A stretch of DNA of 64,000 bases, taken from the NCBI RefSeq assembly GCF_014650675.1, contig NZ_BMVK01000011.1, forward strand, positions 1 to 64,000. The letters are read 5' to 3'. A program made the translations under genes and the position numbers. Below, in pieces: positions 43,771-52,556 of this stretch. Below the pieces are notes generated by a model that saw only the letters and a program-made list of their open reading frames with translations, ran no database searches and had not been told where the DNA came from. Source of the DNA: Streptomyces anulatus (GTDB lineage: Bacteria; Actinomycetota; Actinomycetes; Streptomycetales; Streptomycetaceae). The number at the start of each line of letters is the position of its first letter. Within the stretch, counting starts at the first letter, position 1.

Positions 43771-43843
43771 GGGAATCGTGTCCTGTCCTGGGTCGTCGTC
43801 GTGGAAGGCGGGGGCGGCGGGGCGTGGAGGGCCCCGGCCGGGG

Positions 43844-45046
43844 TCAGCCCGGAGGCTTGAGCGGCAGCAGGGCGCTGATCCGGAACCCGCCGCCGGGCCG
43901 GGGCCCCGCGTCCAGGGTGCCGCCGACCATGCCGACCCGCTCCCGCATCCCGATCATCCCGTGCCCGGCACCGTCCGCGCCGCCGTCCTCGTACAGCTCG
44001 TGCGCCGCGCCCCGGCCGTCGTCCTCGATCAGCAGCCCGAGGCCGTCGTCGAAGTAGACCAGCCGGACGCTGGCCCCGGCGTCCGGTCCGCCGTGCTTGC
44101 GGGTGTTCGTCAGGGCCTCCTGCACGACGCGGTACGCGGTCAGCTCCACGCCGCTGGGCAGCGGGCGGGGGGTGCCCTCGACCTTGAAGTCGACCGTCAG
44201 GCCGGTCTGCCGCACCTGCGCCACCAGGTCCTCGATCTGCTCCACATCGGGCTGGGGGACGTACTCCCCGCTCTCCGGGGCGTCCCCGGTCCGCAGCACC
44301 CCGAGCAGCCGCCGCATCTCCGCGAGCGCCTGCCGGCCGGTGCTGGAGATGGTCTCCAGGGCCTGCTTGGCCTGGTCGGGAGCGGCGTCCATGACATAGG
44401 CGGCGCCGTCGGCCTGGACGACCATCACGGACACGTTGTGCGCGACGACGTCGTGCAGCTCGCGGGCGATCCGGGCCCGCTCGGCGGCGACCGCGACCTT
44501 GGACTGCGCCTCGCGTTCCCGCTCCAGGCGGGCGGCACGCTCCTCCAGCTGGTCGAAGTAGGCGCGCCGGGTCCGCAGCGAGTCCCCGAGCACCCAGGCC
44601 AGCACGAACGGCACGGTCATGATGATCGTCACGAAGACCACCTGGGGCCAGGATCCGCCCGGCTCGGCCTCCCACCGCAGCTGCGACAGGGCCGCCGCGC
44701 TCAGGCTGCAGACCAGGGCGAGCCGGGACGCCCAGCGCTCCCCGACGGTGGCCACGGTGTACGTGATCACCAGCAACGCGAAGTCCCCGATGCCGGGCCG
44801 GACGTCGAACACCAGCTGCACGACGCCCACCAGGATGGCGAGCAGCAGCATCTTCTCCGGGGCCCTGCGGCGCAGCGCCACCACCGTGGAGAGCCCCAGG
44901 ATCACCGGAACGGCGACGATCTCCTCGCGCCCCGCGTCGTACATGCCCGACACCATCGACACGCCGGAGAGCCCGAGGAGGAAGACGGCCCAGAAGACGT
45001 CGACGCCCGTCGGGTGTCTGCGGATGAAATCGTAGAGGCGCTGCAC
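43844..45046 (-). CDS. NarL-type sensor histidine kinase (HisKA_3)
   Basis: A 400-residue membrane kinase. About five to six hydrophobic segments in the first 160 residues form a membrane sensor without a large outside loop. A coiled coil (LEERAARLEREREAQ) leads to HisKA_3 with His198 (ARIARELHDVVAHNVSVMV) and a short HATPase domain (ALTNTRKHGG, DDGRGA, GHGMIGMRERV). Such intramembrane sensors often report envelope perturbation. Starts at GTG; it forms a two-gene unit with the regulator. Confidence 0.93.
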   Translation of the reverse strand: MQRLYDFIRRHPTGVDVFWAVFLLGLSGVSMVSGMYDAGREEIVAVPVILGLSTVVALRRRAPEKMLLLAILVGVVQLVFDVRPGIGDFALLVITYTVATVGERWASRLALVCSLSAAALSQLRWEAEPGGSWPQVVFVTIIMTVPFVLAWVLGDSLRTRRAYFDQLEERAARLEREREAQSKVAVAAERARIARELHDVVAHNVSVMVVQADGAAYVMDAAPDQAKQALETISSTGRQALAEMRRLLGVLRTGDAPESGEYVPQPDVEQIEDLVAQVRQTGLTVDFKVEGTPRPLPSGVELTAYRVVQEALTNTRKHGGPDAGASVRLVYFDDGLGLLIEDDGRGAAHELYEDGGADGAGHGMIGMRERVGMVGGTLDAGPRPGGGFRISALLPLKPPG

Positions 45047-45142
45047 GTAACCCAGCGTAGGGACAGCTGATCGGTGCCCGGGTCAACCGAAGGGTCGATC
45101 CGGGTCCTGGGACCGTACTCCCCAAGGTGGAGACTTGCCTAC

Positions 45143-46129
45143 GTGACGGACGAGTGGCGTGGGTGGCGGGAGGCGGCTCAGGCCGCTCTGTACGGAGATG
45201 AGGGCTTTTACCGCAGCCCGCTGCGGAGCCCGGAGGGACCGGCGGGCCACTTCCGTACGTCGGTCCACGCCTCGCCCCTTTTCGCGGCGGCGGTGGCCCG
45301 GCTGCTGACCGGGACCGCGCGGGAGCTGGACACCGGCACGGTCGCGCTGGTCGATGTCGGGGCGGGGCGCGGCGAGCTGCTGACCGGAGTGCTGGCCGCA
45401 CTGCCACCGGGCCTGGAGGTGACCGCGTACGCCGTCGAGGTCGCGGACCGGCCCCCGGGCCTGGACCCCCGGATCGAGTGGTGCGCGGAGCCGCCCTCGG
45501 GGGTCACCGGGCTGCTGTTCGCCAACGAGTGGCTGGACAACGTTCCGGCCGAGGTGGCGGAGGCCGACCCGGACGGCGTCCCCCGGTACGTCCAGGTGCG
45601 GACCTCGGACGGTGCGGAGCGCCTCGGCGAAGCGGTGGGCGGGGCGGACGCGGCGTGGCTGGAGCGCTGGTGGCCGCTGACCGAGCCGGGCGAGCGGGCG
45701 GAGATCGGCCGCCCCCGGGACGCGGCCTGGGCGGGAGCCGTCGGCTCGCTCGCCGCCGGTGTCGCGGTGGCGGTGGACTACGCCCATGTACGGGGCGCGC
45801 GGCCGCCTTTCGGGACGCTGACCGGCTTCCGGGGCGGGCGCGAGGTGCGTCCGGTGCCGGACGGCTCCTGCGACCTGACCGCGCATGTGGCGCTGGACGC
45901 CTGCGCGGCGGCCGCCGGGCAGGCGAGCGCCGAGCTGACCGACCAGCGGGCGGCGCTGCACCGGTTGGGCGTCGGCGGCGGCCGGCCGCCGCTGAGCCTG
46001 GCCGCGACCGATCCGGCGGGCTACGTCACCGCGCTGGCTGCCGCGGGCCAGGCGGCGGAGCTGACCGCGCGCGGCGGCCTCGGCGACTTCGGGTGGCTGC
46101 TGCACCGGGTGGGGCCGGAACGCGGGTGA
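45143..46129 (+). CDS. MidA/NDUFAF7-like SAM-dependent methyltransferase
   Basis: The 328-residue product matches the SAM-dependent methyltransferase family containing mitochondrial NDUFAF7/MidA. Evidence is the N-terminal YGDEGFYRSP region, the SAM motif VALVDVGAGRGELLTGVL and the family-specific LLFANEWLDNVPAEV (xNExLDxxP). In mitochondria NDUFAF7 dimethylates an arginine of complex I subunit NDUFS2, the NuoD homologue. Here a nuoD-family gene follows 38 nt downstream on the same strand. GTG 45143 is chosen since GGTGGAG precedes it. Function is inferred from family plus neighbour. Confidence 0.82.
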   Translation: MTDEWRGWREAAQAALYGDEGFYRSPLRSPEGPAGHFRTSVHASPLFAAAVARLLTGTARELDTGTVALVDVGAGRGELLTGVLAALPPGLEVTAYAVEVADRPPGLDPRIEWCAEPPSGVTGLLFANEWLDNVPAEVAEADPDGVPRYVQVRTSDGAERLGEAVGGADAAWLERWWPLTEPGERAEIGRPRDAAWAGAVGSLAAGVAVAVDYAHVRGARPPFGTLTGFRGGREVRPVPDGSCDLTAHVALDACAAAAGQASAELTDQRAALHRLGVGGGRPPLSLAATDPAGYVTALAAAGQAAELTARGGLGDFGWLLHRVGPERG

Positions 46130-46167
46130 CCGCCCCGGCGCGGCGGGGTCAGGGAATACTGTCCCGC

Positions 46168-47310
46168 ATGACGGAGACGACGATCGGCATCGGCGGAGCG
46201 GCGGAGAGCACCGACATGGTGCTGAACATCGGTCCCCAGCACCCCTCGACGCACGGGGTCCTCCGGCTGCGGATCGTGCTGGACGGCGAGCGCGTGCAGC
46301 ACGCGGAGCCGGTCATCGGCTATATGCACCGGGGCGCGGAGAAGCTCTTCGAGGCGCGTGACTACCGGCAGATCATCATGCTCGCCAACCGCCACGACTG
46401 GCTGTCCGCGTTCTCGAACGAACTGGGCGTGGTGATGGCCGTCGAGCGGATGCTCGGCATGGAGGTCCCCGAGCGCGCGGTGTGGACGCGGACCCTGCTC
46501 GCCGAGCTGAACCGGGTCCTCAACCACCTGATGTTCCTCGGCTCCTACCCCCTCGAACTCGGCGGCATCACCCCGGTCTTCCACGCCTTCCGGGAGCGCG
46601 AGGAGCTCCAGGCGGTGATGGAGGAGGTCTCCGGCGGGCGGATGCACTACATGTTCAACCGGGTCGGCGGGCTCAAGGAGGACGTCCCGGCGGGCTGGGC
46701 CGGCCGGGTCCGCGACGCCGTCGCCTCCGTCCGCTCCCGCATGGACGTGTACGAGAACCTCGTCCTCGGCAACGAGATCTTCCGGGGCCGTACGCGCGAC
46801 GTGGGCGTGCTGTCCGCCGCCGCGGTGCACGCGTACGGGGTGTCGGGGCCGATCGCGCGCGCCTCGGGCGTCGACTTCGACCTGCGGCGCGACGAGCCGT
46901 ATCTCGCGTACGGGGAGCTCCAGGACACCCTGAAGGTCGTCACCCGGACCGAGGGCGACTGCCTGGCCCGCTTCGAGTGCCTGCTGGAGCAGACCCTCAA
47001 CTCCCTGGACCTGGCGGACGCGTGCCTGGACCGGATGGCCCACCTGGCACCGGGGCCGATCAACCAGCGGCTGCCGAAGGTGCTCAAGGCGCCGGAGGGC
47101 CACACCTACGCCTGGACGGAGAACCCGCTCGGCGTCAACGGCTACTACCTGGTGTCCAAGGGCGAGAAGACGCCCTACCGGCTGAAGCTGCGCTCCGCCT
47201 CGTTCAACAACATCCAGGCGCTCACCGAGCTGCTGCCGGGCACCCTGGTCGCCGACATGGTGGCGATCCTGGGCTCGCTGTTCTTCGTCGTCGGCGACAT
47301 CGACAAGTAG
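46168..47310 (+). CDS. nuoD: NADH-quinone oxidoreductase subunit D-like protein (isolated)
   Basis: The 380-residue product is a full-length 49-kDa-type subunit: NIGPQHPSTHGVLRLRIVLDG, IGYMHRGAEKLFEARDYRQ and GGLKEDVP, with the NiFe-hydrogenase-like fold. It lines the quinone site in complex I. No other nuo gene is in the window, so this is a second, isolated copy outside the main nuo operon. It may form an alternative complex or a partner of the adjacent methyltransferase. The ATG lacks a close ribosome site; AATACT lies upstream. Confidence 0.9.
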   Translation: MTETTIGIGGAAESTDMVLNIGPQHPSTHGVLRLRIVLDGERVQHAEPVIGYMHRGAEKLFEARDYRQIIMLANRHDWLSAFSNELGVVMAVERMLGMEVPERAVWTRTLLAELNRVLNHLMFLGSYPLELGGITPVFHAFREREELQAVMEEVSGGRMHYMFNRVGGLKEDVPAGWAGRVRDAVASVRSRMDVYENLVLGNEIFRGRTRDVGVLSAAAVHAYGVSGPIARASGVDFDLRRDEPYLAYGELQDTLKVVTRTEGDCLARFECLLEQTLNSLDLADACLDRMAHLAPGPINQRLPKVLKAPEGHTYAWTENPLGVNGYYLVSKGEKTPYRLKLRSASFNNIQALTELLPGTLVADMVAILGSLFFVVGDIDK

Positions 47311-47338
47311 TCGTCGGCGACAGCGACAGGCTGAGGGC

Positions 47339-47357
47339 CCCGGGACCTCCTCCCGGG
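47339..47357. terminator. Possible bidirectional terminator
   Basis: CCCGGGA (47339-47345) and TCCCGGG (47351-47357) with a 5-nt loop lie between convergent nuoD and the coiled-coil gene. The stem is short. Confidence 0.4.
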
Positions 47358-47370
47358 CGGCCGCGCCCGC

Positions 47371-48540
47371 TCAGGAGACCGCGCCGCGCAGTTCCGCCAC
47401 CTCGATCTGCTCGGTCTCGTCGTGCGCGGTGAGGTCGATGACCTTGCCGACGGCCCGGTTGTCGACGGCTCCCGTGCGGTGGGCGGCGAGCGCCTCCTCG
47501 CCGACGACGTCCGCGAGGTCCTCGTTCTGCACGGACTCGATCGCGGCGTTCGCCTTCTCGGTGCTCTGGGCGTGCTGCGTGCCGAAGAAGTCGAAGTTGC
47601 CCTGGGGGGCCAGGTGGCGGCGCGCGGCGGCGTACGGGACGACGGCCGAGGCGGCCGGGATCGCGCGCGGCACGGGCAGCGGCGCGATGGAGGCCGGGGC
47701 CTTCACGCTCGGGAGCGCCGGGGTCCCGGGGGCCTTCGCGAGGGCCGGGGTGCCCGCGTTCGGAGCGTCCTGGGCGTTCGGGGCCGGGGCGTTCGCGTTC
47801 TCGGCGTTCGGGGCCGGGGCGGGCGGGGTGGTCGAGGAGCGGCGGTGCTGGTGGTCCCGGTGCTCGCCCGCCCCGGTGGCCGCCGCGTGCTTCCCCTGCG
47901 GGCCGTCCGCCTCCGTGTCCCGGTGCCGGTCGGCAACGGCCGACTGACGCCGCCGGACCGCTTCCACCGTCCTGCGGGTCTCCTGGAGCGCCGCGTTGCG
48001 CGTGAGGTTCATCAGGGCCTCGTCCGCGCGCCGGTACGACTCGGGGGTCGGCGTGGACCGCGCGGGCAGCAGCTCCTTGGGGGCCGCGGCCTCGATGGCG
48101 AGCTGCCTGCGGCCCTCCAGGGCGCTGGCCCGCTCGGTCTCGGCGTTGGCGTAGCGGCGGAGCAGTCCGGCGTGCTCCCCGCGCAGCCCCGCGAGCTCGA
48201 CGCGCTTGCGGCGGAGCTTGGTCTCCAGACGGGTGCGCAGCTCGCGCGACTCCTCCAGGTCCTGCTCCAGCTCGGCTATCCGCTCCTCGGCCCGCCACTC
48301 GTCACTGACGCGTGCCCGGGTCAGCTCGGCGACCCGCAGCCCCGCCGCCCGGTCCCAGCTGCGCATCAGATACGCGCCGGTGACGGCGGCGGCCGCCACG
48401 GCGGTCACCAGGCCGCGCAGGACCAGGGGTTCGGCCAGGAGCCAGGCGCCGGCGGCACCGACGACCGACACTCCCGCCACCACGGAGGGGGGCAGGATTC
48501 TGTGGAGGGGTGGCGAATGGCGGTGGCGTCCACGTGGCAT
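47371..48540 (-). CDS. Membrane-anchored coiled-coil protein, unknown
   Basis: A 389-residue protein with two closely spaced hydrophobic segments near the N-terminus (SVVAGVSVVGAAGAWLLA and GLVTAVAAAAVTGAYL, about 18-60). A charged coiled coil (about 80-155, with RIAELEQDLEESRELRTRLE) comes next, then a disordered Pro/Ala/Asn-rich middle with NAENANAPAPNAQDAPNAG-type repeats. The C-terminus is acidic. Long cytoplasmic coiled coils on a membrane anchor suggest a scaffold or envelope-associated role, but no family is recognised. ATG 48540 has TAAATT seven bases upstream; GTG 48570 is an alternative. Confidence 0.75.
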   Translation of the reverse strand: MPRGRHRHSPPLHRILPPSVVAGVSVVGAAGAWLLAEPLVLRGLVTAVAAAAVTGAYLMRSWDRAAGLRVAELTRARVSDEWRAEERIAELEQDLEESRELRTRLETKLRRKRVELAGLRGEHAGLLRRYANAETERASALEGRRQLAIEAAAPKELLPARSTPTPESYRRADEALMNLTRNAALQETRRTVEAVRRRQSAVADRHRDTEADGPQGKHAAATGAGEHRDHQHRRSSTTPPAPAPNAENANAPAPNAQDAPNAGTPALAKAPGTPALPSVKAPASIAPLPVPRAIPAASAVVPYAAARRHLAPQGNFDFFGTQHAQSTEKANAAIESVQNEDLADVVGEEALAAHRTGAVDNRAVGKVIDLTAHDETEQIEVAELRGAVS

Positions 48541-48661
48541 GGCCTGAAATTTACCGTGTGTACGGGCCACTTGGGGGGCCGCCCGCCAATCTGTTCCCCG
48601 CCGGTTACCTCGCGGCCCCCCAAAGGCCCTCCACCCGGCCCTTTTGCCTCGTGATCGCGTG

Positions 48662-49633
48662 CTACTTCTTGATCAGGCCCTTCGACTCCAGATACTCCTT
48701 GGCCACATCGGTCGGCTTGGCCCGCTCGGCGTCGACCTTCCGGTTCAACTCGGCGAGATCTTCCGTGGTGAGTGCGGAAGTGAGCTTGCCGAGTGCCTCG
48801 GCGATCTCCGGCGCGCCCGCGTCCGCGGCATTCAGAACGGGGAGGACGTTGTCCGCGTTCTGGAGCTTCTTGTCGTCCTCCAGGAACACCAGCCCGTCCA
48901 GCACCGCGTCCGTGGTGGTCGTCAGGACCAGCTGGACCTTGCCGTCGCGGACGGCCTGCTTGGACTGCGGGGTGCCGACGCCCTTGGGGTCGATACCGGT
49001 GACGTCGATGCCGTAGGTCTTCTTCAGACCGGGTGCGCAGAACGGCCGCACCTCGCACTCGTCGCCCGCCGCGATCTTGACCTTGATCTTCGACTTCCCC
49101 AGATCGGAAAGCGTCGTGAGGTTGTTCTTCTCGGCGAATTCCTTCGAGACCGCGAAGGCGTTCTGGTCGACGGCCTTCCCCGCCGGGAGGACCTTGAGGC
49201 CCAGCGGCCCGGCGAGCTTCTCCAGAGCGGCCACCGTGGCGGCGGCGTCCCCGGAGGCCACGGGCGCGGCCTGGGCCTCCTTGGCGCCGTTGACCTTGGC
49301 GTTGAGGAATTCGGCGATGGTGGCGGCGTACTCCGGTACGACGTCGATCTCGCCCTTCTCCAGCGAGGGCTCGTACAGCTCACGGTTCTTCACTGTGGTG
49401 ATCGAGGTGCTGTATCCGGCGTCGTCCAGGATCTGTGCGTACAGCTCGGCGAGCACCTTGGACTCGGTGAACGAGGCGGAGCCGACGACCAGGGAGCCCT
49501 TCTTGCCGTCACCGGCCGAGGAGCCCGAGCCGCCCTTCTCCTTCTCCAGGCTGTCGCCGCCGCAGGCCGCGAGCGACCCGGCCAGCGCCACCATGCCGAC
49601 GACCGCTCCAGCTATCCGCGAGGTCCTGCTCAT
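48662..49633 (-). CDS. Osmoprotectant/quaternary-amine ABC transporter, binding lipoprotein
   Basis: Substrate-binding protein of an OpuC/ProX-type importer (glycine betaine, choline, carnitine). The 323-residue precursor has a lipoprotein signal (VVGMVALAGSLAACGG, lipobox LAAC near 24). The mature domain fits the OpuAC fold (GSLVVGSASFTESKVLAELYAQ, GEIDVVPEYAATI, LVLTTTTDAVLDGLVFLEDD each in part). It is last in a three-gene minus-strand unit after two permeases. The ligand is not certain. Confidence 0.92.
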   Translation of the reverse strand: MSRTSRIAGAVVGMVALAGSLAACGGDSLEKEKGGSGSSAGDGKKGSLVVGSASFTESKVLAELYAQILDDAGYSTSITTVKNRELYEPSLEKGEIDVVPEYAATIAEFLNAKVNGAKEAQAAPVASGDAAATVAALEKLAGPLGLKVLPAGKAVDQNAFAVSKEFAEKNNLTTLSDLGKSKIKVKIAAGDECEVRPFCAPGLKKTYGIDVTGIDPKGVGTPQSKQAVRDGKVQLVLTTTTDAVLDGLVFLEDDKKLQNADNVLPVLNAADAGAPEIAEALGKLTSALTTEDLAELNRKVDAERAKPTDVAKEYLESKGLIKK

Positions 49634-49717
49634 ATGTGTTGTTCTCCGTCCGAACAGAAGAAAAGTGACCAGAAGAAAAATGACCGGCTGAAAGCGGGCC
49701 GGAAGAAGGGCGTGCGC

Positions 49718-50392
49718 TCATGCGGGCCGGCGGCGGCGCAGCGGTGACAGCAACCGGTCCAGGCCCACGAGCACCCCTTCCACCAGCAGGGCGAGTCCGG
49801 CGACCAGGACGGCGCCCGCGAAGACCTGGGCGGTGTCGTAGGTGTTGAACCCGGCGGTGATGATCCGGCCCAGACCGCCGAGGCCGACCATCGCGGCGAT
49901 CGACGCGGTGGCCACGACCTGGACGGCGGCGGACCGCAGCCCCGTCATGATCATCGGGTAGGCGAGCGGCAGCTCGACCCGGACGAAGAGCTGCCCGCCC
50001 GACATCCCCATGCCGCGCGCGGCCTCCACCACGGCCCGGTCCACCTCCCGCATCCCGACGTAGGCGTTGGTCAGCAGCGGCGGCACCGCGAACAGCACCA
50101 GCGCGATGATGGTGGGCCAGTAGCCCGAGTTGCGCAGGGGCGTGACCATGAACAGGGCCAGCACCGCGAAGACCGGGACGGCCCGCCCCACGTTGGAGAT
50201 GTTCACCGCGAGCGCACCGCCCCTGCCGATGTGCCCCAGATACAGGGCGAGCGGCAGGGCTATCGCGCAGGCCACCGCGAGGGCGACCCCGCTCACGTAC
50301 AGATGCTCGCCGAGCCGGTGCGCGGCCCCTCCGTCGCCCGACCAGTTGGCCCCGGTGGTCAGCCAGGTCCAGGCATCGCCGATGACTCCCAC
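49718..50392 (-). CDS. Osmoprotectant ABC transporter permease (second)
   Basis: A 224-residue BPD_transp_1 permease with five membrane spans and the EAA-like loop (AAARGMGMSGGQLFVRVELPLAYPMI split near 120-145). It forms the channel with the preceding permease. The start lies three bases after the upstream gene's stop. Confidence 0.93.
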   Translation of the reverse strand: MGVIGDAWTWLTTGANWSGDGGAAHRLGEHLYVSGVALAVACAIALPLALYLGHIGRGGALAVNISNVGRAVPVFAVLALFMVTPLRNSGYWPTIIALVLFAVPPLLTNAYVGMREVDRAVVEAARGMGMSGGQLFVRVELPLAYPMIMTGLRSAAVQVVATASIAAMVGLGGLGRIITAGFNTYDTAQVFAGAVLVAGLALLVEGVLVGLDRLLSPLRRRRPA

Positions 50393-50395
50393 GGG

Positions 50396-51166
50396 TCAGC
50401 CCGCCTCCACCTTCGCCGGAGCGGGCAAGCCCGCCGGTCCGCCCGGTCCGTCCGGGTCGGTGCGCCCGCCCCCGGCCGTCCCGGGCGTCCGGGACGTGCC
50501 CGATATCCGGGTCCAGGGCGTCAGCAGCCGCTGGAGGCCGAGCAGCAGCAGGTCCGCCGCCACCGCGAGCAGCACGCACAGGACCGAGGCGGCGAGCACC
50601 TGGGCCTTGAAGAAGCTGGGCAGCGCGTCCTCGATGAGATTGCCGAGGCCCCCCTTGCCGACGAGCGAGCCGACCGTGGTCAGCGCGACCGTCGACACGG
50701 TGGCTATCCGCAGCCCCGCCATCACCGCGGGCAGCGCCAGCGGGAGCTCCACCTCCCACAGCAGCCGCCCCGGCCCGTATCCCATGCCTCGGGCGGCGTC
50801 CCTGGCCTCCTCGGGCACGGCTTCGAGCCCGGCCAGGATGTTGCGTACGAGGATGGTCAGCGAATAGAGCACCAGGCCCGTGACGACGAGCGCGGCCGAC
50901 AGCCCGAACACGGGCAGCAGCAGCGAGAACATCGCCAGCGAGGGCACGGTGTAGAGCACGGTCGTCAGCCCGAGCACCGGTCCGGCGAAGCGCCGGCCCC
51001 GGCGGGCGAGCAGCGCCAGCGGAAAGGCGACCGCGAGCCCGATCAGCACCGAGACCACCGTGATCCCGATGTGCTGCACGGTCGCGTCGGTCAACTCCTG
51101 GCTGCGGGAGCGCAGATACTCCCCGCAGATCCAGTCGTTCGTCACCAGGCAGTTCTGCTCGGCCAT
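50396..51166 (-). CDS. Osmoprotectant ABC transporter permease (first)
   Basis: A 256-residue permease. A short N-terminal outside segment with two cysteines (NCLVTNDWICGEYL) precedes about five spans and the EAA-like loop (DAARGMGYGPGRLLWEVELPLALPAV in part). The C-terminal ~30 residues are Pro/Gly-rich. It is the first gene of the leftward unit and diverges from the ATPase gene across 195 nt. Confidence 0.93.
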   Translation of the reverse strand: MAEQNCLVTNDWICGEYLRSRSQELTDATVQHIGITVVSVLIGLAVAFPLALLARRGRRFAGPVLGLTTVLYTVPSLAMFSLLLPVFGLSAALVVTGLVLYSLTILVRNILAGLEAVPEEARDAARGMGYGPGRLLWEVELPLALPAVMAGLRIATVSTVALTTVGSLVGKGGLGNLIEDALPSFFKAQVLAASVLCVLLAVAADLLLLGLQRLLTPWTRISGTSRTPGTAGGGRTDPDGPGGPAGLPAPAKVEAG

Positions 51167-51361
51167 CCGCCCCCCACCTCCTGCTTTCGCTCGTCGCCCG
51201 GAACCGCGCCCGGATCACGCCCGGACCATGCCGGGTTCTCCCCCGGATCGCCCCGGATCGAACTGATGACTGGCGAGCCTATCCTCGACCACTGACAATC
51301 GCGGAAGCTGTCGCATTCCGGCAACATGCCCTTCACAGAACGCCCTCCACAATGGGGAACC
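51167..51361. promoter_or_regulatory. Divergent promoter region of the osmoprotectant transporter
   Basis: This 195-nt gap must hold promoters for both the permease/binding-protein unit and the ATPase. It includes the dyad-like GACAATCGCGG...GCTGTCGCATT near 51294-51318. No confident -35/-10 pair is assigned. Confidence 0.35.
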
Positions 51362-52546
51362 ATGATCCGTTTCGAGCACGTCACCAAGCGGTACGCCGAC
51401 GGCACCACTGCCGTCGACGACCTTTCCTTCGAGGTCGCCGAGGGTGAACTGGTCACGCTCGTCGGACCTTCCGGTTGCGGCAAGACGACCACCATGAAGA
51501 TGGTGAACCGGCTGATCGAACCGACCGAGGGCGGGATATTCCTCGACGGGGACGACATATCCACCATCGATCCCGTCCAACTGCGCCGCCGAATCGGCTA
51601 TGTGATCCAGCAGGTGGGACTCTTCCCGCACAAGACGGTGCTGGAGAACACCGCGACCGTTCCCCATCTGCTGGGATGGAAGCGCGGAAAGGGACGCGAG
51701 CGCGCCGCCGAACTCCTCGACCTCGTCGGACTCGACCCTTCCGTTTATGGCGACCGCTATCCGGAACAGCTTTCCGGCGGCCAGCGCCAACGCGTGGGCG
51801 TGGCGCGCGCATTGGCCGCCGATCCGCCCGTTCTCCTGATGGACGAGCCTTTCGGGGCGGTCGATCCGGTCGTCCGCGAACGCCTCCAGAACGAATTCCT
51901 GAAACTCCAGGCCCAGGTGCGCAAGACCGTGCTGTTCGTCACGCACGACATCGAGGAGGCCGTCCGCCTCGGCGACCGGATCGCCGTCTACGGGCAGGGC
52001 CGCATCGAGCAGTTCGACTCCCCCGCCACCGTGCTCGGAGCCCCCGCGACCCCGTACGTGGCCGACTTCGTCGGCGCGGACCGCGGGCTCAAGCGGCTCT
52101 CGGTGACGCCCATCGAGGAGAGCGACCTCGACCAGCCGCCGGTCGTCCACCTCGACGACTCCCTGGCCACCGCCACCGAACGGCTCCGGTCCCAGGGCGC
52201 GCGCTGGGCGGTCGTCCTGGACGGCCGGGACAACCTCCACGGCTGGATCCCCGCCGACGCGACCGCCGACGCCACGGCCAAGGGCACCGTCCGCGAACAC
52301 GCCCGCCGCATGGAGGCCTGGCTTCCGCTCGGCGCACCCCTCAAGCAGGCCTTCGCCACCATGCTCCAGCACGACGCGGGCTGGATCGCGGTCATCGACA
52401 AGGAGAGCGAGGGCCGCTTCCTCGGCGTGCTGACCCCCGCCCGGCTCCACGAGGCCCTGCGCCGCTCCATCGACGCGGACGCCCACGACGTACCGCGCGC
52501 CGAGGTCGCCGTGGAGACGGTGGCGACGATCGCTCCGACCGGCTGA
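51362..52546 (+). CDS. Osmoprotectant ABC transporter ATP-binding protein with CBS pair
   Basis: The 394-residue ATPase has Walker A GPSGCGKTTT, signature LSGGQRQRVGVARALA, Walker B VLLMDEPFGAVDP and the H-loop FVTHDIEEAV. The C-terminal ~120 residues contain two CBS-like units (LDDSLATATERLRSQGARWAVVL in part and LKQAFATMLQHDAGWIAVI). In OpuA-type importers these sense ionic strength or nucleotides. ATG 51362 follows GGGGAACC. It is separated from its permeases by the divergent promoter, an unusual layout for this family. Confidence 0.94.
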   Translation: MIRFEHVTKRYADGTTAVDDLSFEVAEGELVTLVGPSGCGKTTTMKMVNRLIEPTEGGIFLDGDDISTIDPVQLRRRIGYVIQQVGLFPHKTVLENTATVPHLLGWKRGKGRERAAELLDLVGLDPSVYGDRYPEQLSGGQRQRVGVARALAADPPVLLMDEPFGAVDPVVRERLQNEFLKLQAQVRKTVLFVTHDIEEAVRLGDRIAVYGQGRIEQFDSPATVLGAPATPYVADFVGADRGLKRLSVTPIEESDLDQPPVVHLDDSLATATERLRSQGARWAVVLDGRDNLHGWIPADATADATAKGTVREHARRMEAWLPLGAPLKQAFATMLQHDAGWIAVIDKESEGRFLGVLTPARLHEALRRSIDADAHDVPRAEVAVETVATIAPTG

Positions 52547-52556
52547 GCGACAGCGC

